15,577 nucleotides of DNA, taken from the NCBI GenBank assembly GCA_905479515.1, contig CAJQMX010000219.1, positions 1 to 15,577 on the forward strand, given 5' to 3'. Shown in pieces: positions 1 to 7,887 of the stretch. Each line of letters starts with the position of its first letter. Position 1 is the stretch's first letter. The DNA is from an uncultured Parasphingopyxis sp. (lineage in GTDB: Bacteria > Pseudomonadota > Alphaproteobacteria > Sphingomonadales > Sphingomonadaceae). The notes beneath the pieces were generated by a model that did not search any database, was not told the DNA's origin, and saw only the letters and a program-made list of their open reading frames with translations. Both the position numbers and the translations under genes were made by a program.

Positions 1-45
1 GTCAGGAACCTCGGTTTCGATACCATCTACGGTGACTTTAGGCAT
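1..45 (-). CDS. nuoG: NADH-quinone oxidoreductase subunit G (N-terminal fragment)
   Basis: Only the first 15 codons are inside the window, from the ATG at 45-43; the gene continues beyond base 1. The peptide begins [15 protein letters not shown], which is the usual start of the NuoG N-terminal 2Fe-2S ferredoxin domain in alphaproteobacteria. NuoG is the large iron-sulfur subunit of the hydrophilic arm of complex I and carries electrons from NuoE/F towards NuoI and NuoB. The start overlaps the end of the upstream membrane-protein gene by 8 bases (ATGCCTAA), so translation is probably coupled. The position directly after nuoF and the insert supports the call, although so few residues are visible. 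Confidence 0.85.
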   Translation of the reverse strand, partial: MPKVTVDGIETEVPD

Positions 46-409
46 TGCCTGCCCCCATATATTTCCAGGCAGGGACCACTGCCGCGAGGTAAATCAGAAG
101 GAGCACGATATAGCCCCAGTCGAATCCCATCGAAGGGCCAATCGAACCTTGCATATACGGCGTAAGCGCAACCGCGAGTGTTGCCGCCAGATAGAGCCAG
201 ACAGCCCATTTTTTGCGGAACCAGGTTAGAATCGCTCCGATCAATGCCGCCGACCCGGCAAACAAAGCCCAAACGTCCGCCGTCTCGGCGGACCAGCCAG
301 TAGATGAACTGATATACAGATATAGTGCGATCATGACCGCAGCCCATGCGAGCGCGATTATGCCGACGATGGTTTTCATGATCCCGACAGGCTTTGCTGT
401 TTCGCTCAT
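38..409 (-). CDS. Four-helix membrane protein of unknown function inside the nuo operon
   Basis: A 123-residue protein that I do not recognise as any of the 14 standard Nuo subunits. Four hydrophobic segments are visible, at about residues 12-33, 46-64, 68-84 and 98-115. The loop between segments 2 and 3 contains RKK. The start was set at ATG 409-407 because it has a GGAGG seven bases upstream (417-421) and forms an ATGA overlap with the nuoF stop; a longer reading to 505 would lie wholly inside nuoF. The 3' end overlaps the nuoG start by 8 bases. The tight packing says it is co-translated with nuoF and nuoG. A role as complex I accessory or assembly factor is inference from position only; it could be an unrelated passenger. 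Confidence 0.85.
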   Translation of the reverse strand: MSETAKPVGIMKTIVGIIALAWAAVMIALYLYISSSTGWSAETADVWALFAGSAALIGAILTWFRKKWAVWLYLAATLAVALTPYMQGSIGPSMGFDWGYIVLLLIYLAAVVPAWKYMGAGNA

Positions 410-1704
410 TCCGCCGCCTCCAATTTTTCGCTCTCGCCCGCATATTCGCGGATGCGGCGTTCCAGCTCGGGGCGGAAATGGCGGATCAGGCCCTGGATCG
501 GCCATGCCGCTGCATCGCCGAGCGCACAGATGGTGTGGCCTTCAACCTGTTTGGTGACTTCGTGGAGCATATCGATGTCGGAAATCTCGGCTTTGCCTTC
601 GCGCAGCCGCTCCATCATCCGCCACATCCAGCCCGTGCGTTCGCGGCACGGCGTGCACTGGCCACAGCTCTCATGCTTGTAGAAATAGGAAATTCGGCTG
701 ATCGCGCGAACAATATCGGTGGACTTGTCCATCACGATCACCGCAGCAGTGCCAAGCCCCGAACCCAATTCCTTGAGCCCGTCAAAATCCATCGGCGCGT
801 CCATGATCTCGGCAGCCGGTACGAGCGGAACCGAGGATCCGCCGGGAATAACTGCGAGCAGATTGTCCCAGCCACCGGTGATCCCGCCAGCATGTTTTTC
901 GATCAGTTCGCGGAATGGAATGCCCATTGCCTCTTCAACGACACAGGGCTTTTCGACATGGCCGCTGATCTGAAAGAGCTTGGTGCCCTGATTGCCTTCA
1001 CGCCCGATGCCCGCGAACCAGCCCGGCCCGCGCCGGAGGATCGTCGGCACAACCGCAATACTCTCGACATTGTTGACCGTAGTCGGGCAGCCATAAAGCC
1101 CGGCGCCCGCAGGAAATGGCGGCTTCAGGCGCGGCTGGCCCTTTTTGCCTTCAAGGCTTTCGAGCAGCGCGGTTTCCTCCCCGCAGATATAGGCGCCCGC
1201 ACCGCGATGGACGAAAACGTCAAAATCATAGCCCGAACCGCAGGCATTCTTGCCGATAAAGCCTTTGTCATACGCCTGCCTTACAGCAGCAAACAGGTTC
1301 TCTGCCTCACGGATAAATTCGCCGCGAATATAGATATAGGCGGCACGCGCGCGCATCGCATAACCGGCGATCAACGCCCCTTCGATCAGCTTTTGCGGAT
1401 CATGCCGCATGATCTCACGATCTTTACAACTGCCCGGTTCAGACTCGTCAGCATTGATAACGAGGAAGCTCGGGCGACCGTCTTTCGACTCTTTGGGCAT
1501 GAACGACCATTTGAGACCGGTCGGGAACCCTGCCCCGCCACGTCCGCGCAGGCCCGAAGCCTTTACCTTCTCAACGATATTTTCGGGCGAATCCTGAAGC
1601 AGCTTTTTCGTGTCATCCCAGTCGCCGCGCTTGATAGCTGCGTCGATGCCCCATGGCTGGAAGCCATAGACATTGGTGAAGATGCGATCCTTGTCGTCAA
1701 GCAT
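406..1704 (-). CDS. nuoF: NADH-quinone oxidoreductase subunit F
   Basis: NADH-binding and FMN-binding flavoprotein subunit of complex I; it oxidises NADH and passes electrons through FMN to the N3 4Fe-4S cluster at the cytoplasmic tip. The protein has 432 residues, normal for NuoF. The glycine-rich loop [10 protein letters not shown] is at 54-63, the conserved [15 protein letters not shown] block at 169-183, and the 4Fe-4S motif ESCGQCTPC supplies C347, C350 and C353, with C393 in HTICALGD as the fourth ligand. All key residues are present. The start ATG 1704-1702 has GAGG seven bases upstream and overlaps the end of the preceding 68-residue gene by 8 bases (ATGCTTGA). The stop overlaps the next start as ATGA. 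Confidence 0.98.
   Translation of the reverse strand: MLDDKDRIFTNVYGFQPWGIDAAIKRGDWDDTKKLLQDSPENIVEKVKASGLRGRGGAGFPTGLKWSFMPKESKDGRPSFLVINADESEPGSCKDREIMRHDPQKLIEGALIAGYAMRARAAYIYIRGEFIREAENLFAAVRQAYDKGFIGKNACGSGYDFDVFVHRGAGAYICGEETALLESLEGKKGQPRLKPPFPAGAGLYGCPTTVNNVESIAVVPTILRRGPGWFAGIGREGNQGTKLFQISGHVEKPCVVEEAMGIPFRELIEKHAGGITGGWDNLLAVIPGGSSVPLVPAAEIMDAPMDFDGLKELGSGLGTAAVIVMDKSTDIVRAISRISYFYKHESCGQCTPCRERTGWMWRMMERLREGKAEISDIDMLHEVTKQVEGHTICALGDAAAWPIQGLIRHFRPELERRIREYAGESEKLEAAE
417..421 (-). promoter_or_regulatory. Ribosome binding site of the nuoF-nuoG insert gene
   Basis: GGAGG on the minus strand, seven bases before the ATG at 409-407. It lies inside the last codons of nuoF and decides the start of the 123-residue membrane protein. 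Confidence 0.75.
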
Positions 1705-1903
1705 TGCGCGACCTCATCCAGCGAATGAAAAAATACCAGAGCGGGGCGGCGATTGCCGCTGCGATAACATGGCGAGCGAGATTGCGGCCCGGCGGAAAGT
1801 CGAAGACAAGCACGTCAATAACGACGTTTACGGACAGGAACACCACCACAAAGGTGATCGTCGCCTGAACCAGCGTCATCGAGGAAAAGGGTCCGCGCGC
1901 CAT
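1697..1903 (-). CDS. Small two-helix membrane protein inside the nuo operon
   Basis: A 68-residue protein between nuoE and nuoF, not a recognised Nuo subunit. Two hydrophobic segments are visible at about residues 11-33 and 45-61, joined by a short loop with DFPPGR, and the C-terminus is basic (RWMRSR). I chose ATG 1903-1901 because GGAGG at 1913-1917 is nine bases upstream; in-frame alternatives at ATG 1921 or TTG 1927 have no good Shine-Dalgarno. The gene end overlaps the nuoF start by 8 bases, so it is probably coupled to nuoF. Unlike the other junctions it is preceded by a 145-base gap containing an inverted repeat. The function is unknown; an accessory role in complex I is only inferred from position. 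Confidence 0.8.
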   Translation of the reverse strand: MARGPFSSMTLVQATITFVVVFLSVNVVIDVLVFDFPPGRNLARHVIAAAIAAPLWYFFIRWMRSRNA

Positions 1904-1912
1904 TAGTTTGCG

Positions 1913-1917
1913 CCTCC
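1913..1917 (-). promoter_or_regulatory. Ribosome binding site deciding the start of the 68-residue insert gene
   Basis: GGAGG on the minus strand, nine bases before ATG 1903-1901. The upstream in-frame ATG at 1921 has only GTTTTTGGGA before it, so this site favours the shorter product. Confidence 0.7.
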
Positions 1918-1938
1918 ACATTCCCAAAAACCGCTAAT

Positions 1939-2030
1939 GTCGAGCGAGGGTCGAGCGAAGCCGAGAACCGGAGTCGAGATACGGTCTCTCGACGACCGCA
2001 TCTCGGCTTCGCTCGATGCTGCTCGAGATG
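1939..2030. repeat. Intergenic inverted-repeat element between nuoE and the small membrane gene
   Basis: Bases 1951-1966 (TCGAGCGAAGCCGAGA) and 2001-2016 are a perfect 16-base inverted repeat separated by 34 bases. Inside lies a second stem, GTCGAGA at 1973-1979 and TCTCGAC at 1987-1993, with a seven-base loop. Related fragments flank the core: GTCGAGCGAG at 1939-1948 and GCTCGAGATG at 2021-2030. The structure would fold strongly in the nuo transcript. I recall TCGAG/CTCGA-rich intergenic repeats with this look being dispersed in sphingomonad genomes, but only this copy is in the window, so membership of a repeat family is inference. It may act as a REP-like RNA-stability or differential-expression element; it has no T-run and is not a canonical terminator. 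Confidence 0.8.
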
Positions 2031-2048
2031 AACGGATTGCTTGTTCCA

Positions 2049-2717
2049 TCACTCCGCCATCTCTTTAAGCGTGGTCGGACCACCTTCGGGGCAGCTCGTC
2101 TGCCGGTCGATCTGCGGCCCCGGCGTCACCGGCTCATCATTGCTGAGTTTTTCGAGGATATCGGTCATGCTGTCATAATCGAGATCTTCGAAATTATCGT
2201 CGTTGATCTGCACCATCGGCGCATTCGCACAAGCACCCAGGCATTCGACTTCGGTCAGCGTAAACAGACCGTCCGGCGTGGTCTTGCCCTTGACGAGGCC
2301 CTTGTTCTTGCAAGCCGCCATCACATCGTCGGACCCGCGCAGCATGCAAGGCGTCGTGCCGCATAGCTGGACGTGGAAACGGCCGACCGGCACGATATTG
2401 TACATCGTGTAAAAGGTCGCGACTTCGTATGCGCGCATATAGGGCATGCCGATCTGGGCGGCGACGAACTCGATCACCGGCACAGGGAGCCAGCCTTGCG
2501 TCTTCGTCTCTTCGCCAACCTGACGCTGGGCGAGATCGAGCAGCGGCATCACGGCCGAGGCCTGACGCCCTTCCGGATAGCGTGCGATGATTTCGGTCGC
2601 CTTGGCCGCATTCTCTTCGGTCCAGGCGAAATTGCCCCAACGCTCGCGGATCGCAGTGTTTTCGAGCGCGGTATCCGTTGAGGATTGGGCAAGTTTATCG
2701 TCGGGGAGGATGGTCAT
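2049..2717 (-). CDS. nuoE: NADH-quinone oxidoreductase subunit E
   Basis: Thioredoxin-fold 2Fe-2S subunit (cluster N1a) of the NADH dehydrogenase module of complex I, partner of NuoF. At 222 residues it matches alphaproteobacterial NuoE. The cluster ligands are C119 and C124 (QLCGTTPC) and C159 and C163 (ECLGAC). The segment [11 protein letters not shown] at 97-107 is typical of the family. The C-terminal tail, with PGPQIDRQ and GGPTTL, is the extension usual in alphaproteobacteria and mitochondria. The start ATG 2717 has GGGGAG eight bases upstream and forms an ATGA overlap with the nuoD stop. The gene is followed by the 145-base repeat-containing gap. Confidence 0.98.
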   Translation of the reverse strand: MTILPDDKLAQSSTDTALENTAIRERWGNFAWTEENAAKATEIIARYPEGRQASAVMPLLDLAQRQVGEETKTQGWLPVPVIEFVAAQIGMPYMRAYEVATFYTMYNIVPVGRFHVQLCGTTPCMLRGSDDVMAACKNKGLVKGKTTPDGLFTLTEVECLGACANAPMVQINDDNFEDLDYDSMTDILEKLSNDEPVTPGPQIDRQTSCPEGGPTTLKEMAE

Positions 2718-3946
2718 CTGTCACACTCCCCAAACACAACATCGATGGCGCCCAGAATGACGGTGGCGTCGGCGAGCATATGGCCCTTACACATAAAATC
2801 CATGGCCTGAAGATGGCTGAACGCAGTCGGGCGGATCTTGCAACGATAGGGTTTGTTCGTCCCGTCACTCACCAGATAAACGCCAAATTCGCCCTTGGGG
2901 CTTTCGGTCGCGACATAGACTTCGCCAGCGGGCACGTGGAAGCCCTCGGTGTAAAGTTTGAAGTGATGGATCAGCGCTTCCATCGACTGCTTCATCTCGG
3001 CGCGTTTGGGCGGCACGACCTTGCGGTCTAGGCTCGCGATCGGGCCTTCTGGCATATCGTTGATGCACTGGCGCATGATGCGCGCGGACTGGCGAACTTC
3101 CTCGACGCGAACCATGAAACGGTCATAGCAATCACCGCTCGTGCCGACAGGAACATCGAACTCCATCCGGTCATAGACATCATAGGGCTGCGACTTGCGC
3201 AGGTCCCAGGGAATGCCCGAACCGCGCAGCATGGGCCCGGAAAAGCCCCATTTCACGGCATCCTCTTTGGAGACAACCGCGATATCGACATTGCGCTGCT
3301 TGAAGATGCGGTTGTCGACGACAAGGCTCATCGCGTCTTCATAAAGCGTCGGAAAGGTATCGAGCCAGTCGGCCATATCGGCGAGCAGCTTGGGCGGCAG
3401 ATCCTGATGCACGCCGCCGGGCCGGAAATAGGCCGCATGCATACGCGCGCCTGACGCGCGCTCGTAAAAGGCCATCGCCTGCTCACGGATCTCGAACAGC
3501 CAGATATTGGGCGTCATTGCGCCGACATCCATGACATGGGAACCCAGATTCAGACAGTGGTTGAGGATCCGTGTGAGCTCGGCAAACAGCACGCGGATAT
3601 ATTGGGCGCGCAGGGGAACTTCGAGATCGAGCAGCTTCTCGATGGCAAGCACATAGCTATGCTCCATGCACATCGGCGAAACATAATCGAGCCGGTCAAA
3701 GTATGGCAGCGCCTGCAGATAGGTTTTGTGCTCGATCAGCTTTTCGGTGCCGCGATGCAGCAGGCCAATATGCGGATCGACGCGTTCAACAATCTCACCG
3801 TCCAGTTCCAGCACCAGACGCAGCACGCCATGGGCGGCCGGATGCTGCGGGCCGAAATTGATCGTGTAATTGGAAATCTGGACATCGCCGGTCGTGGGAT
3901 CGGTGTCGTCCGTCTTGCCCTGAATTTCTTCGAGATAGTCAGCCAC
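2714..3946 (-). CDS. nuoD: NADH-quinone oxidoreductase subunit D (49 kDa type)
   Basis: Quinone-site subunit of the complex I connecting module, related to NiFe-hydrogenase large subunits. The 410-residue length is normal for a separate NuoD (not fused to NuoC). The family signature [12 protein letters not shown] is at 63-74. GPQHPAAHG at 32-40 supplies the conserved histidine (H39) and Y88 fits the quinone-binding tyrosine of the Thermus homologue. The start is GTG at 3946-3944: the next in-frame Met is residue 93, after essential motifs, and a strong GGAGG lies nine bases upstream. The nuoC stop and this start share a base (TAGTG), so termination-reinitiation is likely. Confidence 0.98.
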   Translation of the reverse strand: MADYLEEIQGKTDDTDPTTGDVQISNYTINFGPQHPAAHGVLRLVLELDGEIVERVDPHIGLLHRGTEKLIEHKTYLQALPYFDRLDYVSPMCMEHSYVLAIEKLLDLEVPLRAQYIRVLFAELTRILNHCLNLGSHVMDVGAMTPNIWLFEIREQAMAFYERASGARMHAAYFRPGGVHQDLPPKLLADMADWLDTFPTLYEDAMSLVVDNRIFKQRNVDIAVVSKEDAVKWGFSGPMLRGSGIPWDLRKSQPYDVYDRMEFDVPVGTSGDCYDRFMVRVEEVRQSARIMRQCINDMPEGPIASLDRKVVPPKRAEMKQSMEALIHHFKLYTEGFHVPAGEVYVATESPKGEFGVYLVSDGTNKPYRCKIRPTAFSHLQAMDFMCKGHMLADATVILGAIDVVFGECDR

Positions 3947-4752
3947 TACGCGTCCCCTCCCGGTTTGTCCGGCTCGTCCGATTGCTCGGCGGCCTTGGAG
4001 TTGGCGGGTTCGCCCGCACCGGTATCTTCAGGCTTATCTGTCGTTTTCGGCGTCGGTGCAGCGTCTTTGCCGACCGGCTCCTTGTCTTTGCCGGACTGTT
4101 CGTCGGCCTTGACCGGAGTCGGCGCGCCTTCTTCCTGACCCGCCTTCTCGTCGCCCGGCAGGATATATTCCGCGCCTTCCCAGGGACTCATGAAATCAAA
4201 GGTCCGGAAGTCCTGCGCCAGTTCGACAGGCTCGTAAATCACCCGCTTATGCTCTTCGGAATAGCGCATCTCGACATAGCCGGAGAGCGGGAAATCCTTG
4301 CGCTGCGGATGGCCGCGAAAGCCGTAATCGGTAAGGATACGGCGCAGATCGGGATTGCCGTCAAACAGCACGCCATACATGTCGAACACTTCACGTTCGA
4401 GCCAGCCGGCAACCGGCCAGATATGCGTGATGCTGGGCACAGGCGTTTCTTCGTCGGTGACGACCTTCACGCGAATCCGATGATTCCGCGTCAGCGAGAG
4501 GAGATGGTAGCAAACCTCAAACCGCTCAGGACGCTCCGGATAATCGACACCCGCCATTTCCATAAGCTGTTGATATTGATGATTTTCCGTGTCGCGCAAT
4601 GCGATCATCACATCGGCCAGCGCCTCACGCCGCACGGTTATCGTGATTTCGTCTACAGCCTCCTGGGCGTAAACGAGGTCATCACCGAGCACGGCTTTCA
4701 CCGCATCGATTACGCCGTCATTCGAGGCGATTACAGGAGCCGGAGACGCCAT
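3946..4752 (-). CDS. nuoC: NADH-quinone oxidoreductase subunit C (30 kDa type) with long charged tail
   Basis: Connecting-module subunit of complex I that packs against NuoD. Residues 1 to about 200 are the normal domain and include the 30 kDa signature around [20 protein letters not shown] at 119-138 and [13 protein letters not shown] at 144-156. Residues about 201-268 form a low-complexity tail rich in Lys, Glu, Asp, Pro, Gly and Ala (for example [17 protein letters not shown]), with no cysteines and no hydrophobic segments; it must be disordered. Standard bacterial NuoC ends near 200 residues. The gene starts four bases after nuoB and its TAG overlaps the nuoD GTG. The Shine-Dalgarno is weak, which fits coupling to nuoB. 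Confidence 0.96.
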   Translation of the reverse strand: MASPAPVIASNDGVIDAVKAVLGDDLVYAQEAVDEITITVRREALADVMIALRDTENHQYQQLMEMAGVDYPERPERFEVCYHLLSLTRNHRIRVKVVTDEETPVPSITHIWPVAGWLEREVFDMYGVLFDGNPDLRRILTDYGFRGHPQRKDFPLSGYVEMRYSEEHKRVIYEPVELAQDFRTFDFMSPWEGAEYILPGDEKAGQEEGAPTPVKADEQSGKDKEPVGKDAAPTPKTTDKPEDTGAGEPANSKAAEQSDEPDKPGGDA

Positions 4753-4756
4753 CGAC

Positions 4757-5296
4757 CTAGCGCTCTATCGTGCCAACGCGGCGGATTTTCCGCTGCAATT
4801 GCATGACGCCGTAAAGCAGCGCTTCTGCCGTTGGCGGGCATCCGGGAACATAGATATCAACCGGCACGATCCGATCACATCCGCGCACAACGCTATAGCT
4901 GTAATGATAATAGCCGCCGCCATTGGCGCAGCTGCCCATCGAAATTACATATTTCGGTTCGGACATCTGATCGTAAACGCGGCGAAGCGCGGGTGCCATC
5001 TTGTTGCACAGGGTGCCGGCAACGATCATCACGTCAGACTGGCGCGGGCTGGCGCGCGGCGCAGCGCCGAACCGCTCCATGTCATAACGCGGCATATTGA
5101 CTTGAATCATTTCAACTGCGCAGCAGGCAAGCCCGAAGGTCATCCACCAGAGCGAACCCGTGCGCGCCCATGTAAACAGGTCTTCAGTCGACGTGACGAG
5201 GAAACCCTTGTCTGCGACTTCCGAATTGATGTCTTTCAGGAAATCCGGGTCGGGCAAGGTGCCGGCGGGCGGCGGAGAGGTCAATTCTACTCCCAT
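4757..5296 (-). CDS. nuoB: NADH-quinone oxidoreductase subunit B (PSST type)
   Basis: Holds the terminal N2 4Fe-4S cluster that reduces ubiquinone at the NuoB/NuoD interface. It has 179 residues. The ligands are the tandem cysteines C58 and C59 (GLACCAVEM), C123 ([10 protein letters not shown]) and C153 (VPGCPP), all present. The Arg-containing stretch [20 protein letters not shown] at 69-88 is the conserved loop near the quinone cavity. The start ATG 5296 has GGGAG seven bases upstream and overlaps the nuoA end by 10 bases. The next gene, nuoC, begins after four bases. Confidence 0.98.
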   Translation of the reverse strand: MGVELTSPPPAGTLPDPDFLKDINSEVADKGFLVTSTEDLFTWARTGSLWWMTFGLACCAVEMIQVNMPRYDMERFGAAPRASPRQSDVMIVAGTLCNKMAPALRRVYDQMSEPKYVISMGSCANGGGYYHYSYSVVRGCDRIVPVDIYVPGCPPTAEALLYGVMQLQRKIRRVGTIER

Positions 5297-5676
5297 TCCA
5301 GCGCTCCCACTTTCCAGGCATAGGCAAGGCCAATGGCCAGCTCCACAAGGAACACCATCATCGCGCCCCAGGCGACCCAGCCGAGATCAAACACGGTGAC
5401 CGCCCATGGAAACAGGAACGCCACCTCAAGATCGAAAATGATGAAGAGAATGGCCACCAGATAGAAGCGCACATCAAACTGGCCGCGCGAATCCTCGAAC
5501 GCCGGAAAGCCGCACTCATACTCAGCCAGCTTGTTGGCAGAAGGCTTTGACGCGCCGGTCAGCTTGGCGACGATCATCGGCAGAATGACAAAGGCTGTAG
5601 ACAATAAAAGCGCGACCCCGAGAAACAGCAGGATCGGCAGATATTCGGCTAAATCAACGGCTATCGTTTCGGGCAA
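5287..5676 (-). CDS. nuoA: NADH-quinone oxidoreductase subunit A
   Basis: Small membrane subunit of complex I next to the quinone entry site. It has 129 residues with three hydrophobic segments at about 12-36, 70-92 and 99-121. The family motif KLAEYECGF with C55 is in the first loop, and [21 protein letters not shown] at 67-87 is diagnostic. The start appears to be TTG at 5676-5674: a TGA stop lies two codons upstream, and no ATG or GTG occurs in frame before the first helix. There is no strong Shine-Dalgarno. It is the first nuo gene; a 70-base gap separates it from the upstream gene, so the operon promoter is probably there. Confidence 0.96.
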   Translation of the reverse strand: MPETIAVDLAEYLPILLFLGVALLLSTAFVILPMIVAKLTGASKPSANKLAEYECGFPAFEDSRGQFDVRFYLVAILFIIFDLEVAFLFPWAVTVFDLGWVAWGAMMVFLVELAIGLAYAWKVGALEWE

Positions 5677-5712
5677 TGCTCAGGACTCGTGGTCGGAGTT
5701 GAATTGAGGGCG

Positions 5713-5741
5713 CTTTTAGGCGGTGCATTGCAGCAAGACAA
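5713..5741 (-). promoter_or_regulatory. Candidate sigma70-type promoter for the nuo operon
   Basis: On the minus strand, TTGTCT (5736-5741) is followed after 17 bases by TAAAAG (5713-5718); each matches four of six consensus bases. This places a start site near 5706, about 30 bases before the nuoA TTG. It is the only gap between the propeller gene and nuoA, so a promoter is expected here, but these boxes are weak and the assignment is inference. Confidence 0.35.
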
Positions 5742-5746
5742 GGGCG

Positions 5747-7033
5747 CTAGCGGCTGAAATCCGGCTGATTTTCGATTTCTGTCAAGTCGATTACACGGAT
5801 CGCGGTGGGCCGCGCCACAGCACCAGCATCAAGCGCGCCGCCATCACCAAAATCACCCCACCGCGCATCAGCGATATAATAAAGCGCATTGCCGGACATC
5901 GTTCCGAGCGTGGGCTCACCCCATTCAGGATTTGCGCGCTCGACAACCTGCACTGCCGTAACGGCATCACCGGAATCGCTTATCGAAAGACGCAGGATCG
6001 CATGCGGCCGAACCCCGTTACGGATGGCAAAAACTGTATTCCCGTGGCGAACAAGTCCATCAAAGCCATCAAGCATGTGCGGGCCGTCATAGGACAGCTG
6101 ATCGAGCGCGCCGGTTTCAAAATCGAACCGGGCAAGGCCAAAACCATAATCGGAAATCAGCAACCCCGATCCATCGGGGGAAACAACCATGCCCTGGGCG
6201 CTTCCCAACCGGCCCGGTTCCACAAGCCGTTCCAGGTCAACGCTGCCGACACGGCGCACATAGATTGCGCCAGTCGCGGCATCGCTGAGATAGGCACTGC
6301 CATCCGGCCCAAGCGCCACATCCCCGGGCTGTTCACCGGGCATCACCGGAAGCCAGAGAATTTCCTGCCGATCCGGCGAAATGCCGACCATGCCGACAAA
6401 GGCCGTATCCGGTTCGGGAGTCTGGTCGACCACGGAAGACGACACCCATAGCCAGCCGCGTTCAGCATCAAACACCATGCCCATCGGGCTCCCCATAAGC
6501 GGGGACCTTGGGTCCATCTCTCTACCGGCACCAGCGAATCGGTCCCAGCCATTGGCCGTGGGTTCGTACACCGCTCGCTCCGTCACGCTCGATACGAGGA
6601 CACCGCCCAATGCGGGCATGTTCACAATGCCTTCGACCAACCCGAAACGCGCAGGAACGCTGCTCGCCGCCTGACTAACGGCACGCGGCCCGGCATTGTA
6701 TGTCATCCGCGCTGTAAACAAGGGCCAGCGGGCATCGCTAAATGCGGGCCTAACGACGCCCTGCCCCTGTTCCGATAGCGTTCCCCCCATGGCGACATAA
6801 CGCCAGAGGGCCGCTTCGGCATATTCCATCCGACCAGCGCCAATGGCGTCCTGCGTCAACCGCAACTGCATCATCCCGCTATGTGGAAAATCGGCCGCCA
6901 TGCGCTGAAGATCAGCGGTCGTCGCGGTTTCCGCGTCGGCGATCTCCGGCCAGTCTCCGCCCACCGTGTCTGCACTCGCCGGGCCGGACCATGCGGCACT
7001 CAGGGCCAGCACCAGAGCGATGCGGTTGATCAC
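5747..7033 (-). CDS. Exported propeller-like protein (SMP-30/NHL type), function unknown
   Basis: A 428-residue protein with a Sec signal peptide: basic start, hydrophobic core at 5-14 and an ASA cleavage site before residue 22, so it is predicted periplasmic. Residues about 30-90 look helical, possibly TPR-like. From about 130 onward there are beta-propeller-like repeats such as VALGPDGSAYLSDAATGAIYV (239-259) and MVVSPDGSGLLISDYGFGLAR (282-302), resembling SMP-30/gluconolactonase or NHL folds. No catalytic residues can be assigned with confidence. The start is GTG 7033-7031, overlapping the inositol-monophosphatase stop as GTGA. It therefore probably depends on translation of that upstream frame, which carries an amber codon. 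A direct link to complex I is not shown. Confidence 0.85.
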   Translation of the reverse strand: MINRIALVLALSAAWSGPASADTVGGDWPEIADAETATTADLQRMAADFPHSGMMQLRLTQDAIGAGRMEYAEAALWRYVAMGGTLSEQGQGVVRPAFSDARWPLFTARMTYNAGPRAVSQAASSVPARFGLVEGIVNMPALGGVLVSSVTERAVYEPTANGWDRFAGAGREMDPRSPLMGSPMGMVFDAERGWLWVSSSVVDQTPEPDTAFVGMVGISPDRQEILWLPVMPGEQPGDVALGPDGSAYLSDAATGAIYVRRVGSVDLERLVEPGRLGSAQGMVVSPDGSGLLISDYGFGLARFDFETGALDQLSYDGPHMLDGFDGLVRHGNTVFAIRNGVRPHAILRLSISDSGDAVTAVQVVERANPEWGEPTLGTMSGNALYYIADARWGDFGDGGALDAGAVARPTAIRVIDLTEIENQPDFSR

Positions 7034-7845
7034 CGAATTGCGCCTGCCACAATCTTGTGCAGCTTGGAATGAATCGCATCATTGGCGGCGAGGATTTCGC
7101 TGCGATCAAAAAGCTGCGTTCCGCCGCGGAAATCGGTCACAAACCCGCGTGCTTCACGGACCAGCAACAGGCCTGCGGCAATATCCCATGGCTTTAGGCC
7201 TGCTTCCCAGAAACCATCATATCGCCCGGCGGCAAGCCATGCGAGATCAAGCGATGCCGCGCCAAAGCGACGGATGCCTGCCACTTGCGGTGCGACCGCG
7301 TTAAAGATGGAATTGAACTGATCCAGATCGCCATGGCCCTTGAACGGAATACCCGTGGCAATCAGCGACTCATTGAGACTGCGGCGACCCGATACCTGCA
7401 GCCTGCGATCATGAAGGAAGGCACCTTTGGTTTTCTCAGCCCAGAACAGGTCGTCAGTCAGCGGCTGATAGACGAGCCCTGCACTTATCTCACCCCAGCT
7501 GCCATCCAGCCTGCGTTCCTAAACGGCAATCGAAATTGCGAAATGCGGAATGCCGTGGAGGAAGTTGCTCGTGCCATCAAGCGGATCAATGATCCAGCGC
7601 GGCTTGTCCGGCTCGCCTTCAATGATTCCGGCCTCTTCGAGCATGAAGCCCCAGCCGGGGCGCACCGCAAGAAGCTCATCATAAAGGATACGTTCGGCAC
7701 GCATATCCGCCTTGGATACGAAATCCGCCGGCCCTTTCATCGAGACCTGCAGATGCTCGACCTCGGTAAAATCGCGCGCCAGGCTGCGGCCAGCCTTGCG
7801 GGCGGCGCGGTCCATTACGGTAATGATGGCGGATTTTGCAGGCAT
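7030..7845 (-). pseudogene. suhB: Inositol monophosphatase family gene interrupted by one in-frame amber codon
   Basis: The frame from ATG 7845 to TGA 7030 spans 271 codons, the normal length of an inositol-1-monophosphatase, but codon 109 is TAG (7521-7519). Before it are the metal-binding motifs LEEAG (E70, E71) and WIIDPLDGTSNF (D87, D90). After it the same frame stays open and conserved: GLVYQPLTDDLFWAEKTKGA, SLIATGIPF, AGIRRFGAASLDLAWLAAG, and the third metal aspartate in PWDIAAG (D221). There is no frameshift and no second stop. One C-to-T change from a Gln codon would explain it. No Met follows until the end, so reinitiation would not rescue the enzyme. AGGAAAG precedes the start. It may be a recent nonsense mutation, a sequencing error, or read-through; a pseudogene is the cautious call. 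Confidence 0.85.
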
Positions 7846-7887
7846 GGTTTCTTTCCTGCGCTCGGAGTGCGCATTTGACGGGTAAGG

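Noticed and set aside
394..1728. Long plus-strand open frame of about 444 codons
   Set aside because: It is antisense to nuoF, which has full family motifs in the other strand; the plus-strand translation shows no domain and results from GC-rich codon bias.
1904..1927. Upstream starts (TTG 1927, ATG 1921) for the 68-residue membrane protein
   Set aside because: Neither has a good Shine-Dalgarno, while ATG 1903 has GGAGG nine bases before it.
7030..7845. Frameshift as the cause of the split inositol monophosphatase
   Set aside because: Both parts are in the same frame (816 bases, 272 codons) and the 78 codons between them read as family sequence, so a single stop codon explains it.
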